DNA from: Phytohabitans sp052068095
Lineage (GTDB): Bacteria; Actinomycetota; Actinomycetes; Mycobacteriales; Micromonosporaceae
Assembly: GCF_052068095.1 (NCBI RefSeq)
Contig: NZ_JBQHDG010000005.1
Span: 1 to 64,000, forward strand
DNA length: 64,000 nucleotides
Direction of reading: 5' to 3'
Below the pieces are notes generated by a model. That model saw nothing but the letters and a program-made list of their open reading frames with translations. It was not told the origin of the DNA and ran no database searches. Positions 7,691 through 15,410 of this stretch are shown here, one piece after another (position 1 is the first letter of the stretch; each line of letters starts with the position of its first letter). The translations under genes were made by a program, and so were the position numbers.

Positions 7691-8736
7691 TTGGGAACCC
7701 CCACGACCAGCCCTTCGGTCAGACCGGCGCCGGTGACCTCCACCTTGCCGCCGGCGAACATGCCGGTGTCGACGGCCACGTACCGCGTCGTGGCGCCCTC
7801 CACCACCTGCACGCCGTACCCGCCTTCGGCGAGGGCGACCAGGGCGTTGAGCGGCACGGTGAGGACGTCCTTGCGCTGCTCGGCCTGGAGGATCACGTCG
7901 ACCGGCGCCTCGTCGAGCGTGCCTAGTGCCTTCTGGTCGGCGACGGTGACGGTCACGTCGAGGGTGGTGGTCTCGTCGTCGCCGACCTTCGTCGTGGCCG
8001 CCACGGTGCCGACCTCGGAAACCTTGCCCTGCACGCGCTTGCCGTCCGGCAGCTCGACGGTGGCCGCGGTGCCCTTCTTCACCAGCTGCTGTTTGTCCAC
8101 CTCCAGGTCCACGGTGACCACCCGCGTGGTGCCGGTATAGGTGAACACGGGTCCGTTCGCCGGATCGCCGGTGCTGAGCTGGAGGTCAGCGACACGGAGC
8201 TGGCCGGGTGCGACCGCGACCTGTCCGACTCCGACGGCGCCCGTGGACGAGATGCCCAGGTCTTCCTGCCACTCCTCGACCGCGTCCGCTGTGGACGACG
8301 TGTACTCGTCGTCCACGGTGAACCCGTCGTAGCCGAGCGCAGAAAGGTTCTGCTCGAAGAGCTTGACGTCCGCGCCCTCGACGCCGGCCGAGAGCGTGCG
8401 GTAGAGCGGCGACGCTCCATAGAGGAGTACCACGGGGTCGCCGTCCACTTCGTACAGTGGTTTGCCCCGGCTCACCACCGCGCCCTCGGCCGGCAGCCAG
8501 GTGAGCGTCCCGCCCGACCCGCGCGCCTTGAGCGCCGTCGCGTCGCCGTACCCGAGGGTGCCGTCCACCGTCTCGGTCTGGGTGAGGGTGGCGCGGGTGA
8601 CCTTCGCGGTGGCGGGTGGTTGGGCGCTGCGCTCGGGTGTCGACGCGTCGGCGCCACCGAAACCGACCGTGGCGGCGGCGCCGGCCGCGACCACGAGCAC
8701 CAGGCCCCCGGCTCCCAGCACGGCACCGCGCCTCAT
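7687..8736 (-). CDS. Efflux adaptor with peptidoglycan-binding domain, module 1
   Basis: Predicted extracytoplasmic adaptor (349 residues) for the MacB-type transporter. An N-terminal signal or anchor helix (residues 5-27) is followed by an HlyD-like barrel start, then a PG_binding_1-like stretch (residues about 105-160, with FEQNLSALGYDGFTVDDEY), and a C-terminal HlyD-type beta region ending VGVPK. In Gram-positive bacteria such adaptors probably tie the transporter to the cell wall; that role is inferred from family knowledge. It is the second gene of the operon, with four-base overlaps on both sides. The paralog is at 13053-14120. Confidence 0.85.
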   Translation of the reverse strand: MRRGAVLGAGGLVLVVAAGAAATVGFGGADASTPERSAQPPATAKVTRATLTQTETVDGTLGYGDATALKARGSGGTLTWLPAEGAVVSRGKPLYEVDGDPVVLLYGASPLYRTLSAGVEGADVKLFEQNLSALGYDGFTVDDEYTSSTADAVEEWQEDLGISSTGAVGVGQVAVAPGQLRVADLQLSTGDPANGPVFTYTGTTRVVTVDLEVDKQQLVKKGTAATVELPDGKRVQGKVSEVGTVAATTKVGDDETTTLDVTVTVADQKALGTLDEAPVDVILQAEQRKDVLTVPLNALVALAEGGYGVQVVEGATTRYVAVDTGMFAGGKVEVTGAGLTEGLVVGVPK

Positions 8737-9269
8737 GAGCCCTGCCCTTGCCGGAATGTGAACTTGTCCTGGCAGGCCTCCATGGCCTTCTGGAACTTGG
8801 GGTCGTCCATGTCGAACGGGAGCTCCCCGCCGCCGCCGAAGAGCGAGCCGCTGTTGGGGTCCGGATCCGGTACGTCGACGCCGTTGTCACGCATGCACTG
8901 CGCCCACTGCCGCAGCTGCTCCTGCTGCGCGGGGTCCAGATCCCGCCGTTCACCCCCGTTGGGCGCCAGGTCGCGGCACTTGTCGAGCGCCGCCCGCCCC
9001 TTGTCCGAGTCGAGTACCGCACGCATCGCCTGGGGGTTTCCGCCGCCGAAGGTGCCGTCCGGGCCCGGATCGGGGAAGTCGGGTACGCCGTTGTCCCGCA
9101 TGCATTGGGCGAACTTGCGGTTCTGGTCGGCGCTGTCCGCGCTCGCGCTGGCGCTCGCCGTGGGGCTGGCCCCACCGTTGGACGCGGTCGCTATGCCGTC
9201 GTCGCTGTCCGTCCCGCCGCATCCGGCCACCAGCACCGCCGCGAACGCGACTACCACGAGTCTTCTCAT
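8733..9269 (-). CDS. Lipoprotein with paired CMRxxG-cysteine repeats, module 1
   Basis: Small secreted lipoprotein of 178 residues. The start at 9269 gives a clean signal (MRRLVVVAFAAVLVAGCGG) with lipobox VAGC; the longer frame from 9302 would bury it. After a Ser/Ala linker the mature part has two related units, each starting QCMRDNGV and a Pro/Asp stretch and closing with a second Cys in KCRDL or ACQDKF, so four cysteines are arranged as two CMR...C pairs. I know this arrangement from actinobacterial lipoproteins beside similar transporters, but no function is established. It is first in the efflux operon and divergent from the two-component genes. It may be the sensed or sensing partner. 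Confidence 0.75.
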   Translation of the reverse strand: MRRLVVVAFAAVLVAGCGGTDSDDGIATASNGGASPTASASASADSADQNRKFAQCMRDNGVPDFPDPGPDGTFGGGNPQAMRAVLDSDKGRAALDKCRDLAPNGGERRDLDPAQQEQLRQWAQCMRDNGVDVPDPDPNSGSLFGGGGELPFDMDDPKFQKAMEACQDKFTFRQGQGS

Positions 9270-9358
9270 GTCCCGGAAGTGAAGCGACTCGCCCATAACC
9301 ACGCCGTAACGCCGCGAGTTAACGCCGGCGTTATCCGCCGCCGAGTGACCATGGTGGG
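9270..9358. promoter_or_regulatory. Divergent control region of module 1
   Basis: The 89 bases separating the efflux operon from its regulator contain a perfect 14-bp palindrome, TAACGCCGGCGTTA (9320-9333), flanked by related words GTAACGCCG (9306-9314) and GTTATCCGCC (9330-9339). These are plausible binding repeats for the OmpR-type regulator. GACCAT at 9347-9352 lies at -12 to -7 of the GTG at 9359, so the regulator gene may be leaderless. Confidence 0.5.
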
Positions 9359-10015
9359 GTGCGGATCCTGGTGGTCGAAGACGAGAAGGTGTTGGCCGAC
9401 GCGGTCGCCGAGTGGCTGCGGCGGGAGGCGTTCGCGGTCGACGTCGTCTACGACGGCGAAGCCGCCCTGGAGCGGTTCGGCGTCAACGAGTACGACGTGG
9501 TCGTACTCGATCGGGACCTGCCCGTGGTGCACGGAGACGAGGTGTGCCGCGCGATCGTCGAGTCCGGCGCGGCGGCCCGGGTGCTCATGCTGACCGCCGC
9601 CGCCGGCATCCGCGACCGGGTCGCCGGCCTGGGCATCGGCGCCGACGACTACCTGACCAAGCCGTTCGCGTTCGCCGAGCTGTCGGCACGCGTGCACGCG
9701 CTCGGCCGGCGGGCCCGCCCGGCCGTGCCACCGGTGCTGGAACGCGCCGGCATCCGGCTCGACCCGGCCCGGCGCGAGGTCTTCCGGGACGGGCGCTTCG
9801 TGCCGCTGGCCAACAAGGAGTTCGCGGTGCTGAGCGAGCTGATGCGGGCCGGCGGCGCGGTCGTCTCCGCCGAGCAGCTGCTGGAGAAGGCCTGGGACGA
9901 GCACATCGACCCGTTCACCAACGTCGTGCGGGTCACGGTGATGAAGCTGCGCCGCAAGCTGGGCGAACCGCAGGTGGTGGAGACCGTACCGGGAGTGGGG
10001 TACCGAGTGCCATGA
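9359..10015 (+). CDS. OmpR-family response regulator, module 1
   Basis: DNA-binding response regulator of 218 residues. The receiver domain shows the acidic pair in VVEDE, the phospho-acceptor D51 in VVVLDRDLP, the Thr of MLTAAA and the Lys of YLTKPFAF. A winged-helix output domain follows (NKEFAVLSELM, then VVRVTVMKLRRKL near the end). The GTG at 9359 gives a standard start RILVVEDE. The stop overlaps the kinase ATG by four bases. Likely target: the divergent efflux operon and itself. The paralog at 14754-15410 is nearly collinear. Confidence 0.93.
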   Translation: MRILVVEDEKVLADAVAEWLRREAFAVDVVYDGEAALERFGVNEYDVVVLDRDLPVVHGDEVCRAIVESGAAARVLMLTAAAGIRDRVAGLGIGADDYLTKPFAFAELSARVHALGRRARPAVPPVLERAGIRLDPARREVFRDGRFVPLANKEFAVLSELMRAGGAVVSAEQLLEKAWDEHIDPFTNVVRVTVMKLRRKLGEPQVVETVPGVGYRVP

Positions 10016-11169
10016 ACCGATGGACGATCCGGGTACGGCTGACGGTGCTCTACGGCGGGCTCTTCTTCCTCGCCGGCGCGGTGCTGCTCGGCGTGACGTA
10101 CCTGCTGATGGCGCAGCGCCTCGACCGCAACCTCACCGACCCCGGCGACCTCGCGCTGCGCAACGAGCAGGTGTTCGAGAGGTTCGGCAACCCTGAGGTG
10201 ATCAAGCAGGCGATCCTCAACGCACAGGCCGAGCGGGAGCAGCTCCGCGCGGACGCGCTCAACTCGCTGCTCACCCAGGGCGGCATAGCCCTGCTGGGCG
10301 TGGGTGTCGTCGCCGGCGCGTTCGGCTGGCTGGTGGCCGGGCGGGCGCTCCAGCCGCTGCACCGGATCACCGACACGGCCCGCCGCATCGCCGGCGCCGA
10401 CGGCGCCCGTGCGGCACTGCACGAGCGGATCGCGCTCGCCGGGCCGCGCGACGAGGTCAAGGAGCTTGCCGAGACCTTCAACGTGATGCTCGAGCGGCTG
10501 GACCGCTCCTTCGACGGACAGCGGCGCTTCGTGGCCAACGCGTCGCACGAGCTGCGCACGCCGCTCGCGCTCAACCGGGCGCTCGTGGAGCTGGCGGTCA
10601 CCCGACCCGGCGCGGCGGCCGAGACCAAGCAGCTCGGCGAGTCGCTGCTGACCGTCAACGAGCGCCACGAGCGGCTGATCGACGGCCTGCTCACGCTCGC
10701 CGACGCGGAAAACGAGGTGGCCGAGCACTCGCCCGTCGACCTGTGCGAGGTGGCGGACTTCGTGCTCGACCAGGCCAAGGCACCCGAGCTGGAGGTGGTG
10801 CGCCAGCTCGCCCCGGCGCCCACGCGCGGCGACCCGATCCTGCTGGAGCGGCTGGTGCAAAACCTCGTCGAGAACGCCGTGCGCCACAACGCCCCGGGCG
10901 GCTGGCTGGCAATCACCACCCAGGCGGCGAACGGGTGGGCCGTGCTCACCGTCACCAATACCGGCCCGGTCGTGCCAGCGTACGAGGTCGAGACCCTCTT
11001 CCAGCCGTTCCGGCGGCTCCACCGCGAGCGGGTGGACGGCGGCCGTGGCTTCGGCCTGGGCCTGTCGATCGTCCGCGCGGTGGCGATGGCCCACGGCGGC
11101 ACGGTACGCGCCGAGCCGCGGGAGGGCGGCGGCCTGGAAATCACCGTCGCCCTCCCCCAGCACGCCTGA
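10012..11169 (+). CDS. Sensor histidine kinase, module 1
   Basis: Membrane sensor kinase of 385 residues paired with the preceding regulator. A first membrane helix (about residues 10-32) and a second (about 90-112) enclose a short extracytoplasmic loop of roughly 55 residues. A HAMP region follows, then the H-box NASHELRTPLALNRAL, the N-box LVQNLVENAVRHN and a G-box GFGLGLSIVRAVA. The small loop suggests sensing within the membrane or through a partner, possibly the divergent lipoprotein; this is inference. The start is fixed by the ATGA overlap at 10012. Confidence 0.93.
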   Translation: MNRWTIRVRLTVLYGGLFFLAGAVLLGVTYLLMAQRLDRNLTDPGDLALRNEQVFERFGNPEVIKQAILNAQAEREQLRADALNSLLTQGGIALLGVGVVAGAFGWLVAGRALQPLHRITDTARRIAGADGARAALHERIALAGPRDEVKELAETFNVMLERLDRSFDGQRRFVANASHELRTPLALNRALVELAVTRPGAAAETKQLGESLLTVNERHERLIDGLLTLADAENEVAEHSPVDLCEVADFVLDQAKAPELEVVRQLAPAPTRGDPILLERLVQNLVENAVRHNAPGGWLAITTQAANGWAVLTVTNTGPVVPAYEVETLFQPFRRLHRERVDGGRGFGLGLSIVRAVAMAHGGTVRAEPREGGGLEITVALPQHA

Positions 11170-11273
11170 TCACGGCGCGGCCAGCGCCTCGGTGAGTGAG
11201 AGGCAGGCCGCACGCGCCGCATCACGGCGCGGCCAGCGCCTCGGTGGGTGAGAGGCGGGCGGCGCGCACCGCC
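11170..11273 (-). repeat. 52-bp tandem duplication at the 3' end of the module 2 permease gene
   Basis: Positions 11170-11221 and 11222-11273 are near-identical copies. The right copy is the true end of the permease gene (coding SPTEALAAP and stop). The left copy, beyond the stop, still reads LSLTEALAAP and a stop. The left copy begins immediately after the stop of the convergent kinase gene. It looks like a local duplication or a scar of recombination between the two paralogous modules. Confidence 0.8.
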
Positions 11274-12406
11274 GGGTACAGGCCGGCGATCGCGCCGATG
11301 AACAGCGTCGCCAGCACCCCACCGGCGGTGGCCAGCGGCGGCACCACGGTGGGCCAGCCCTGTGTCGCCGCATAGATCGCGGTGACTGCGACGCCGAGCG
11401 TCACGCCGCCGAGGCCGCCGAGCGCGGACAGCAGCAGCGACTCGGCCAGGAACTGGAGGCGGACCTGCCCCCGCGTCGCGCCGAGCGACCGCCGCAGCCC
11501 GATCTCGGCCCGCCGCTCCAGCACGGAGATCACCATCGTGTTGGCCACGCCCACGCCGCCGACCAGCAGCGCCACCGCGCCGAGGCCGAGCAGCAGCGCG
11601 TTGAGCGTGGCGTCGGTGGCCCGCTGGGCCTCCAGCGCGTCGGACGGGCGGGATACCTTGACCTCGTTGGGCTGCTCGGGATTGGCCGTCGCGGCGAGCA
11701 CCGCCCGCACGTCCTCGACCGCCGACTCCCGCGACCGCGTGTAGATCATCGTCGGATGGCCGTCGAAGGCCAGGTGCTCCTCCGCGGCCGGCCAACCGAC
11801 CATCGCCGACTGGTCCAGCTCGGGCGCGAGCTGCCCGGGCCGCAGGATGCCGACCACGCTGAACCACGTGCCGCCCAACCACACCCGTACGCCGGCCGCG
11901 CGGATGTCCAGCCGGCGGGCGGCCACCGCGCCGAGCACCACGCCCGGGTATTCGGAGGTCGCCGAGGTCAGCCAGGTGCCGGTCGCCACCTCGGCGGCGA
12001 CCGTGTCGAGCAGGTCGAGCCGCGCGGCCACCACCGCGATGCTGCCGGTCTGGCCGCGCGGGATGTGGTCGTTGCGGTACACGGCCACGTCCGGTACCCG
12101 CCCCACCGCGCTCACCGACTCCACCGGCCCGATCCGGTCGACCATGGCCAGCGACTCCTTGGGCAGGCGGGAGGCGTCACCGAAGAGCGTCTCGCCCGGG
12201 CCGACCGTCAGCAGGTTGGTGCCGAGCCGATCGAGCGTGCGGTCCAGCTCGGCCCGGGACGACGCCGAGACGCCGACCACGGAGATCATCGCGGCGATGC
12301 CGATCGCGATGCCCAGCGCGGAGAGGAACACCCGCAGCGGCCGGGCGCGCAGCCCCGCCGCGCCGACGCGGACCACGTCGGCCGGGCTCAGCCTCGCCGG
12401 CCTCAC
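11222..12406 (-). CDS. MacB/FtsX-type ABC transporter permease, module 2
   Basis: A 394-residue paralog of the permease at 5853-7040, with the same start (RPARLSPADVVRVGAAGLR), N-terminal helix, extracytoplasmic core and C-terminal FtsX domain carrying ERRAEIGLRRSLGATRG. Differences concentrate in the extracytoplasmic core, as expected if the two systems handle different signals or substrates. It is last in a four-gene operon with ATGA overlaps. Its 3' end is followed by a 52-bp duplicated copy of its own last codons. Confidence 0.92.
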   Translation of the reverse strand: MRPARLSPADVVRVGAAGLRARPLRVFLSALGIAIGIAAMISVVGVSASSRAELDRTLDRLGTNLLTVGPGETLFGDASRLPKESLAMVDRIGPVESVSAVGRVPDVAVYRNDHIPRGQTGSIAVVAARLDLLDTVAAEVATGTWLTSATSEYPGVVLGAVAARRLDIRAAGVRVWLGGTWFSVVGILRPGQLAPELDQSAMVGWPAAEEHLAFDGHPTMIYTRSRESAVEDVRAVLAATANPEQPNEVKVSRPSDALEAQRATDATLNALLLGLGAVALLVGGVGVANTMVISVLERRAEIGLRRSLGATRGQVRLQFLAESLLLSALGGLGGVTLGVAVTAIYAATQGWPTVVPPLATAGGVLATLFIGAIAGLYPAVRAARLSPTEALAAP

Positions 12407-13056
12407 GGCACGACCTTCCCGTCGCGCATGTGCACCTGGCGGGGCAGCGCGCCCGCGATGTCCCGGTCGTGGGTGATCACCACGACCGTCGTACCCGTGT
12501 CGTGGAGATCGCGGAGCACCGACATCACCGCGGCGCCCGAGGCCGAGTCGAGGTTGCCGGTCGGCTCGTCGGCAAGCAGCAGCGCCGGCTCCCCCACCAC
12601 CGCACGGGCGATCGCGACCCGCTGCTTCTCACCGCCGGAGAGCTGGTGCGGGCGGTGGTCGAGCCGGTGCGCGAGACCCACCCGCTCCAGCGCCGTCCGG
12701 GCGTGCCGCCGCCGCTTGCGCAGCGGCACGCCGGCATAGAGCAGGCCGTCGGCCACGTTGTCCACCGCGGGCACGCCGGCCGCGAGGTGGAACTGCTGGA
12801 AGACGAACCCGATCCGGTACGTGCGCAGCGCGGACACCTGCCGGTCGGACAACCCGGCCAGGTCGTGCCCGTCGATGTGTACCCGCCCGGAAGTGGGCCG
12901 GTCGAGCGTGCCGATCACGTGCAGCATGGTCGACTTGCCCGAGCCGGACGGCCCGACGATCGCCACCATCTCGCCGGTCGCGATGCCGAGAGAGACGCTG
13001 TCGAGCGCGGTCACGCCACCCGGATAGACCTTGGAAACCCCGTCCAGCTCGATCAT
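12403..13056 (-). CDS. ABC transporter ATP-binding protein, LolD/MacB type, module 2
   Basis: ATPase of 217 residues, same length as its module 1 counterpart. Motifs seen are Walker A GPSGSGKST, Q-loop FVFQQFHL, signature LSGGEKQRVA, Walker B LLLADEPTG and H-loop VITHD. It is coupled by four-base overlaps to the adaptor gene upstream and the permease gene downstream and should energise that permease. Confidence 0.95.
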   Translation of the reverse strand: MIELDGVSKVYPGGVTALDSVSLGIATGEMVAIVGPSGSGKSTMLHVIGTLDRPTSGRVHIDGHDLAGLSDRQVSALRTYRIGFVFQQFHLAAGVPAVDNVADGLLYAGVPLRKRRRHARTALERVGLAHRLDHRPHQLSGGEKQRVAIARAVVGEPALLLADEPTGNLDSASGAAVMSVLRDLHDTGTTVVVITHDRDIAGALPRQVHMRDGKVVP

Positions 13057-14120
13057 TTCGGTAGACCCACTGTCATGCCCTCGGCCAGCCCGCCGCCGCT
13101 GACCTCGACCCGGCCGTCGGCGAAGAGTCCCGTGTCCACGGCGACGTACCGGCTGGCGCCGTTCTCGACGACCTCCAGGCCGTACCCGCCCTCGGCGAGC
13201 GCGAGCAGCGCGGCGACCGGGACGGTCAGCACGTCCTCGCGCTCGTCGGCCACGTACGCGACGTCGACCGGCGTCTGCTCCAGCGAGCCGAGCGCTCGCT
13301 GGTCGGCGACCGTCACCGTCACCTGGATCTGGGCGTCATCCGTACCGGTGGAGTTGGGCCCCTGGTCCTCGCTGTCGTCGCCGGTAGCCACCGTGCCGAC
13401 CGAGGCGACCTTGCCGGCGACCTCCTTGCCGTCCGGGAGGGTGACGGTGACCGGGGCGTTCTTGACCGCCCACCCCGCCTCACCCGCGTCCACCGGCACG
13501 GTGATGATGCGGGTGGTGCCGGTGAACGTGTACATCTCGCCGCCCGCCGGCGAACCGACCCGCGCGGTCAGTTCGGCCACCCGTACCGCCCCCGAGGCGA
13601 CCACGACAAGCGACGCGTCGACCGTGCCGGTCTCGGTGACGCCGAGGTCGTCCTGCCAGCGCTTGACCGCGCTGGCCGTCGAGCTCGTGTACTCGTCGTC
13701 GACCGTGAACCCGGTGTAGCCCAGCTCGCGCAGGTTGCGCTCGAACTGCGTGACGTCCGCGCCCTCCACGCCCGCCGCGAGCGGGCGGTAGATCGGCAGC
13801 GCGCCGTAGAGCAGCACCACCGGCCGCTCGTCCGCGCGCAGCAGCGCCTGGCCGCGCGAGATGGTCGCGCCGACCCCGGGGAGCCAGGTCACCGTTCCTT
13901 GCGCTTGTGATGCGAGAGGCACCGGGTCACCGTGGCTCAGCTCGCCCTCGACCGTGGTCGCCTTCACGAGCGTCTGTCTGGTCACCTGGGTGGTGGTGGC
14001 CGGCTGGGCGCTCGGCTCCTCCGTGCCGTCGGCTCGGCCGCCCCCGAATCCGGCGGCCGCGACGCCCGCCGCCGCGACCGCCACCAACGCCACGCCGGAG
14101 AAGATCACCCCGCGCTTCAC
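13053..14120 (-). CDS. Efflux adaptor with peptidoglycan-binding domain, module 2
   Basis: A 355-residue paralog of the adaptor at 7687-8736. The N-terminal membrane anchor (residues about 5-25) is followed by the HlyD-like strand, a PG_binding_1-like segment (FERNLRELGYTGFTVDDEY) and a C-terminal HlyD region ending MTVGLPK. It probably bridges the permease and the cell wall. The start overlaps the lipoprotein stop by four bases. Confidence 0.85.
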   Translation of the reverse strand: MKRGVIFSGVALVAVAAAGVAAAGFGGGRADGTEEPSAQPATTTQVTRQTLVKATTVEGELSHGDPVPLASQAQGTVTWLPGVGATISRGQALLRADERPVVLLYGALPIYRPLAAGVEGADVTQFERNLRELGYTGFTVDDEYTSSTASAVKRWQDDLGVTETGTVDASLVVVASGAVRVAELTARVGSPAGGEMYTFTGTTRIITVPVDAGEAGWAVKNAPVTVTLPDGKEVAGKVASVGTVATGDDSEDQGPNSTGTDDAQIQVTVTVADQRALGSLEQTPVDVAYVADEREDVLTVPVAALLALAEGGYGLEVVENGASRYVAVDTGLFADGRVEVSGGGLAEGMTVGLPK

Positions 14121-14644
14121 TTACCGCCGCCCTTCCTGCCACCGGTCGGCAGTTTGTCCCGGCACTTCTCGTCGGCTGCCTCGATGTCCTTCTTGGTGAT
14201 GCCGCTGTCCAGCTCGTTCTTGAAACTCCCGCTTTCCGGGTCGGGATCGGGGAAGGCGGGGACGCCGTTCTCGCGCATGCACTTGGCGTACTCGCGCAGC
14301 TTCTCGAGGTCCGCCGCCGACGGCTTCTCCGGCTCGCCCCCGTTCGGGAGGTACTTGCGGCACTTCTCCATCGCCCGCTGCATCTTCTGCTTCTCGGCCT
14401 GGACCCGGACGCCCCGTCCCGGCCCCTCCGCGTCATCGATGTCGATGCCTTCGTCGCGCATGCACTGCGTGAACTGGCGCTTGCGCTCCTCGTCATCCGC
14501 GGCCGGCGCGCTCGGATCGGGGCTGGCCGACGCCGTGGCGACGTTGCCGACGGTCGCCACGCCCGGCCCCTCCTCCCCACCCCCGCTACACGCGGTGATG
14601 GCGGCGAGCAGCAGCAGGGGTACGGCGGTGAGCATCCTTCTCAT
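14117..14644 (-). CDS. Lipoprotein with paired CMRxxG-cysteine repeats, module 2
   Basis: A 175-residue lipoprotein with signal MRRMLTAVPLLLLAAITAC and lipobox ITAC. The mature part again has two units: QCMRDEGI closing with EKCRKYLPNGG, and KCMRENGVPAFPDPDP closing with EKCRDKLPTGG. The four cysteines thus fall in two CMR...KCR pairs, matching module 1. GGAGTG is visible about seven bases before the ATG. First gene of the second efflux operon; function unknown. Confidence 0.75.
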   Translation of the reverse strand: MRRMLTAVPLLLLAAITACSGGGEEGPGVATVGNVATASASPDPSAPAADDEERKRQFTQCMRDEGIDIDDAEGPGRGVRVQAEKQKMQRAMEKCRKYLPNGGEPEKPSAADLEKLREYAKCMRENGVPAFPDPDPESGSFKNELDSGITKKDIEAADEKCRDKLPTGGRKGGGK

Positions 14645-14753
14645 CTCGGCACACTCCTCTCTGTCGTTCCGGATCCCACCGCGTCGGGCGTAAGACGGTC
14701 ATCAGCGCGAATGCTTATGGCGTCCTTATCCGGGCGTTGGGCACCATTGGCGC
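14645..14753. promoter_or_regulatory. Divergent control region of module 2
   Basis: The 109 bases between lipoprotein and regulator genes hold words resembling the module 1 region: CTTATGGCG and CTTATCCGG in the same orientation, 11 bases apart. CACCAT at 14742-14747 lies at -12 to -7 of the GTG at 14754, the same placement as GACCAT in module 1. Direct repeats of this spacing suit an OmpR-type dimer. The long palindrome of module 1 is absent here. Confidence 0.4.
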
Positions 14754-15410
14754 GTGCGGGTACTCGTCGCGGAAGACGAGGAGCTCCTGGCCGACGCGAT
14801 CGCCGAAGGGCTCCGGCGCGAAACACTGGCCGTCGACGTGGTGTACGACGGCGACGCCGCCCTGGAAAGGCTTGGCGTCAACGACTACGACGTGGTGGTG
14901 CTCGACCGCGACCTGCCGCTCGTACACGGCGACGAGGTGTGCCGGGCCGTGGTCGCGGCCGGCGGCGAGACGCGGGTGCTGATGCTCACCGCGGCCGCCG
15001 AGGTGCCCGACCGGGTGGCCGGCCTGGCGCTCGGCGCCGACGACTACCTACCCAAGCCGTTCGCCTTCGTCGAGCTGGTGGCCCGGGTGCGGGCCCTGGG
15101 GCGGCGGGCTCGCCCGGCGATACCACCACGGCTGGAGCGCGCCGGCATCGCGCTCGACCCGGCCCGCCGCGAGGTCTTCCGCGACGGTCGCTTCGTGCCG
15201 CTGTCCCGCAAGGAGTTCGCGGTGCTGGAGGAGCTGCTGCGGGCCGAGGGAACCGTGGTCAGCACCGAGCAGCTCCTGGAGCGGGCCTGGGACGAAAACA
15301 TCGACCCGTTCACGAACGTCGTGCGGGTAACGGTCATGACGCTGCGTCGCAAGCTCGGCTCGCCGCCGGTGGTCGCGACCGTTCCAGGAGTGGGGTACCA
15401 GATTCCATGA
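14754..15410 (+). CDS. OmpR-family response regulator, module 2
   Basis: Response regulator of 218 residues, exactly the length of its module 1 paralog. The receiver has acidic AEDEE, phospho-acceptor D51 (VVVLDRDLP), MLTAAA and YLPKPFAF; note Pro in place of Thr before the conserved Lys-Pro. The output is a winged helix (SRKEFAVLEELL, VTVMTLRRKLG). The GTG at 14754 is supported by the family start VRVLVAEDE. The stop overlaps the kinase ATG. Confidence 0.93.
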   Translation: MRVLVAEDEELLADAIAEGLRRETLAVDVVYDGDAALERLGVNDYDVVVLDRDLPLVHGDEVCRAVVAAGGETRVLMLTAAAEVPDRVAGLALGADDYLPKPFAFVELVARVRALGRRARPAIPPRLERAGIALDPARREVFRDGRFVPLSRKEFAVLEELLRAEGTVVSTEQLLERAWDENIDPFTNVVRVTVMTLRRKLGSPPVVATVPGVGYQIP

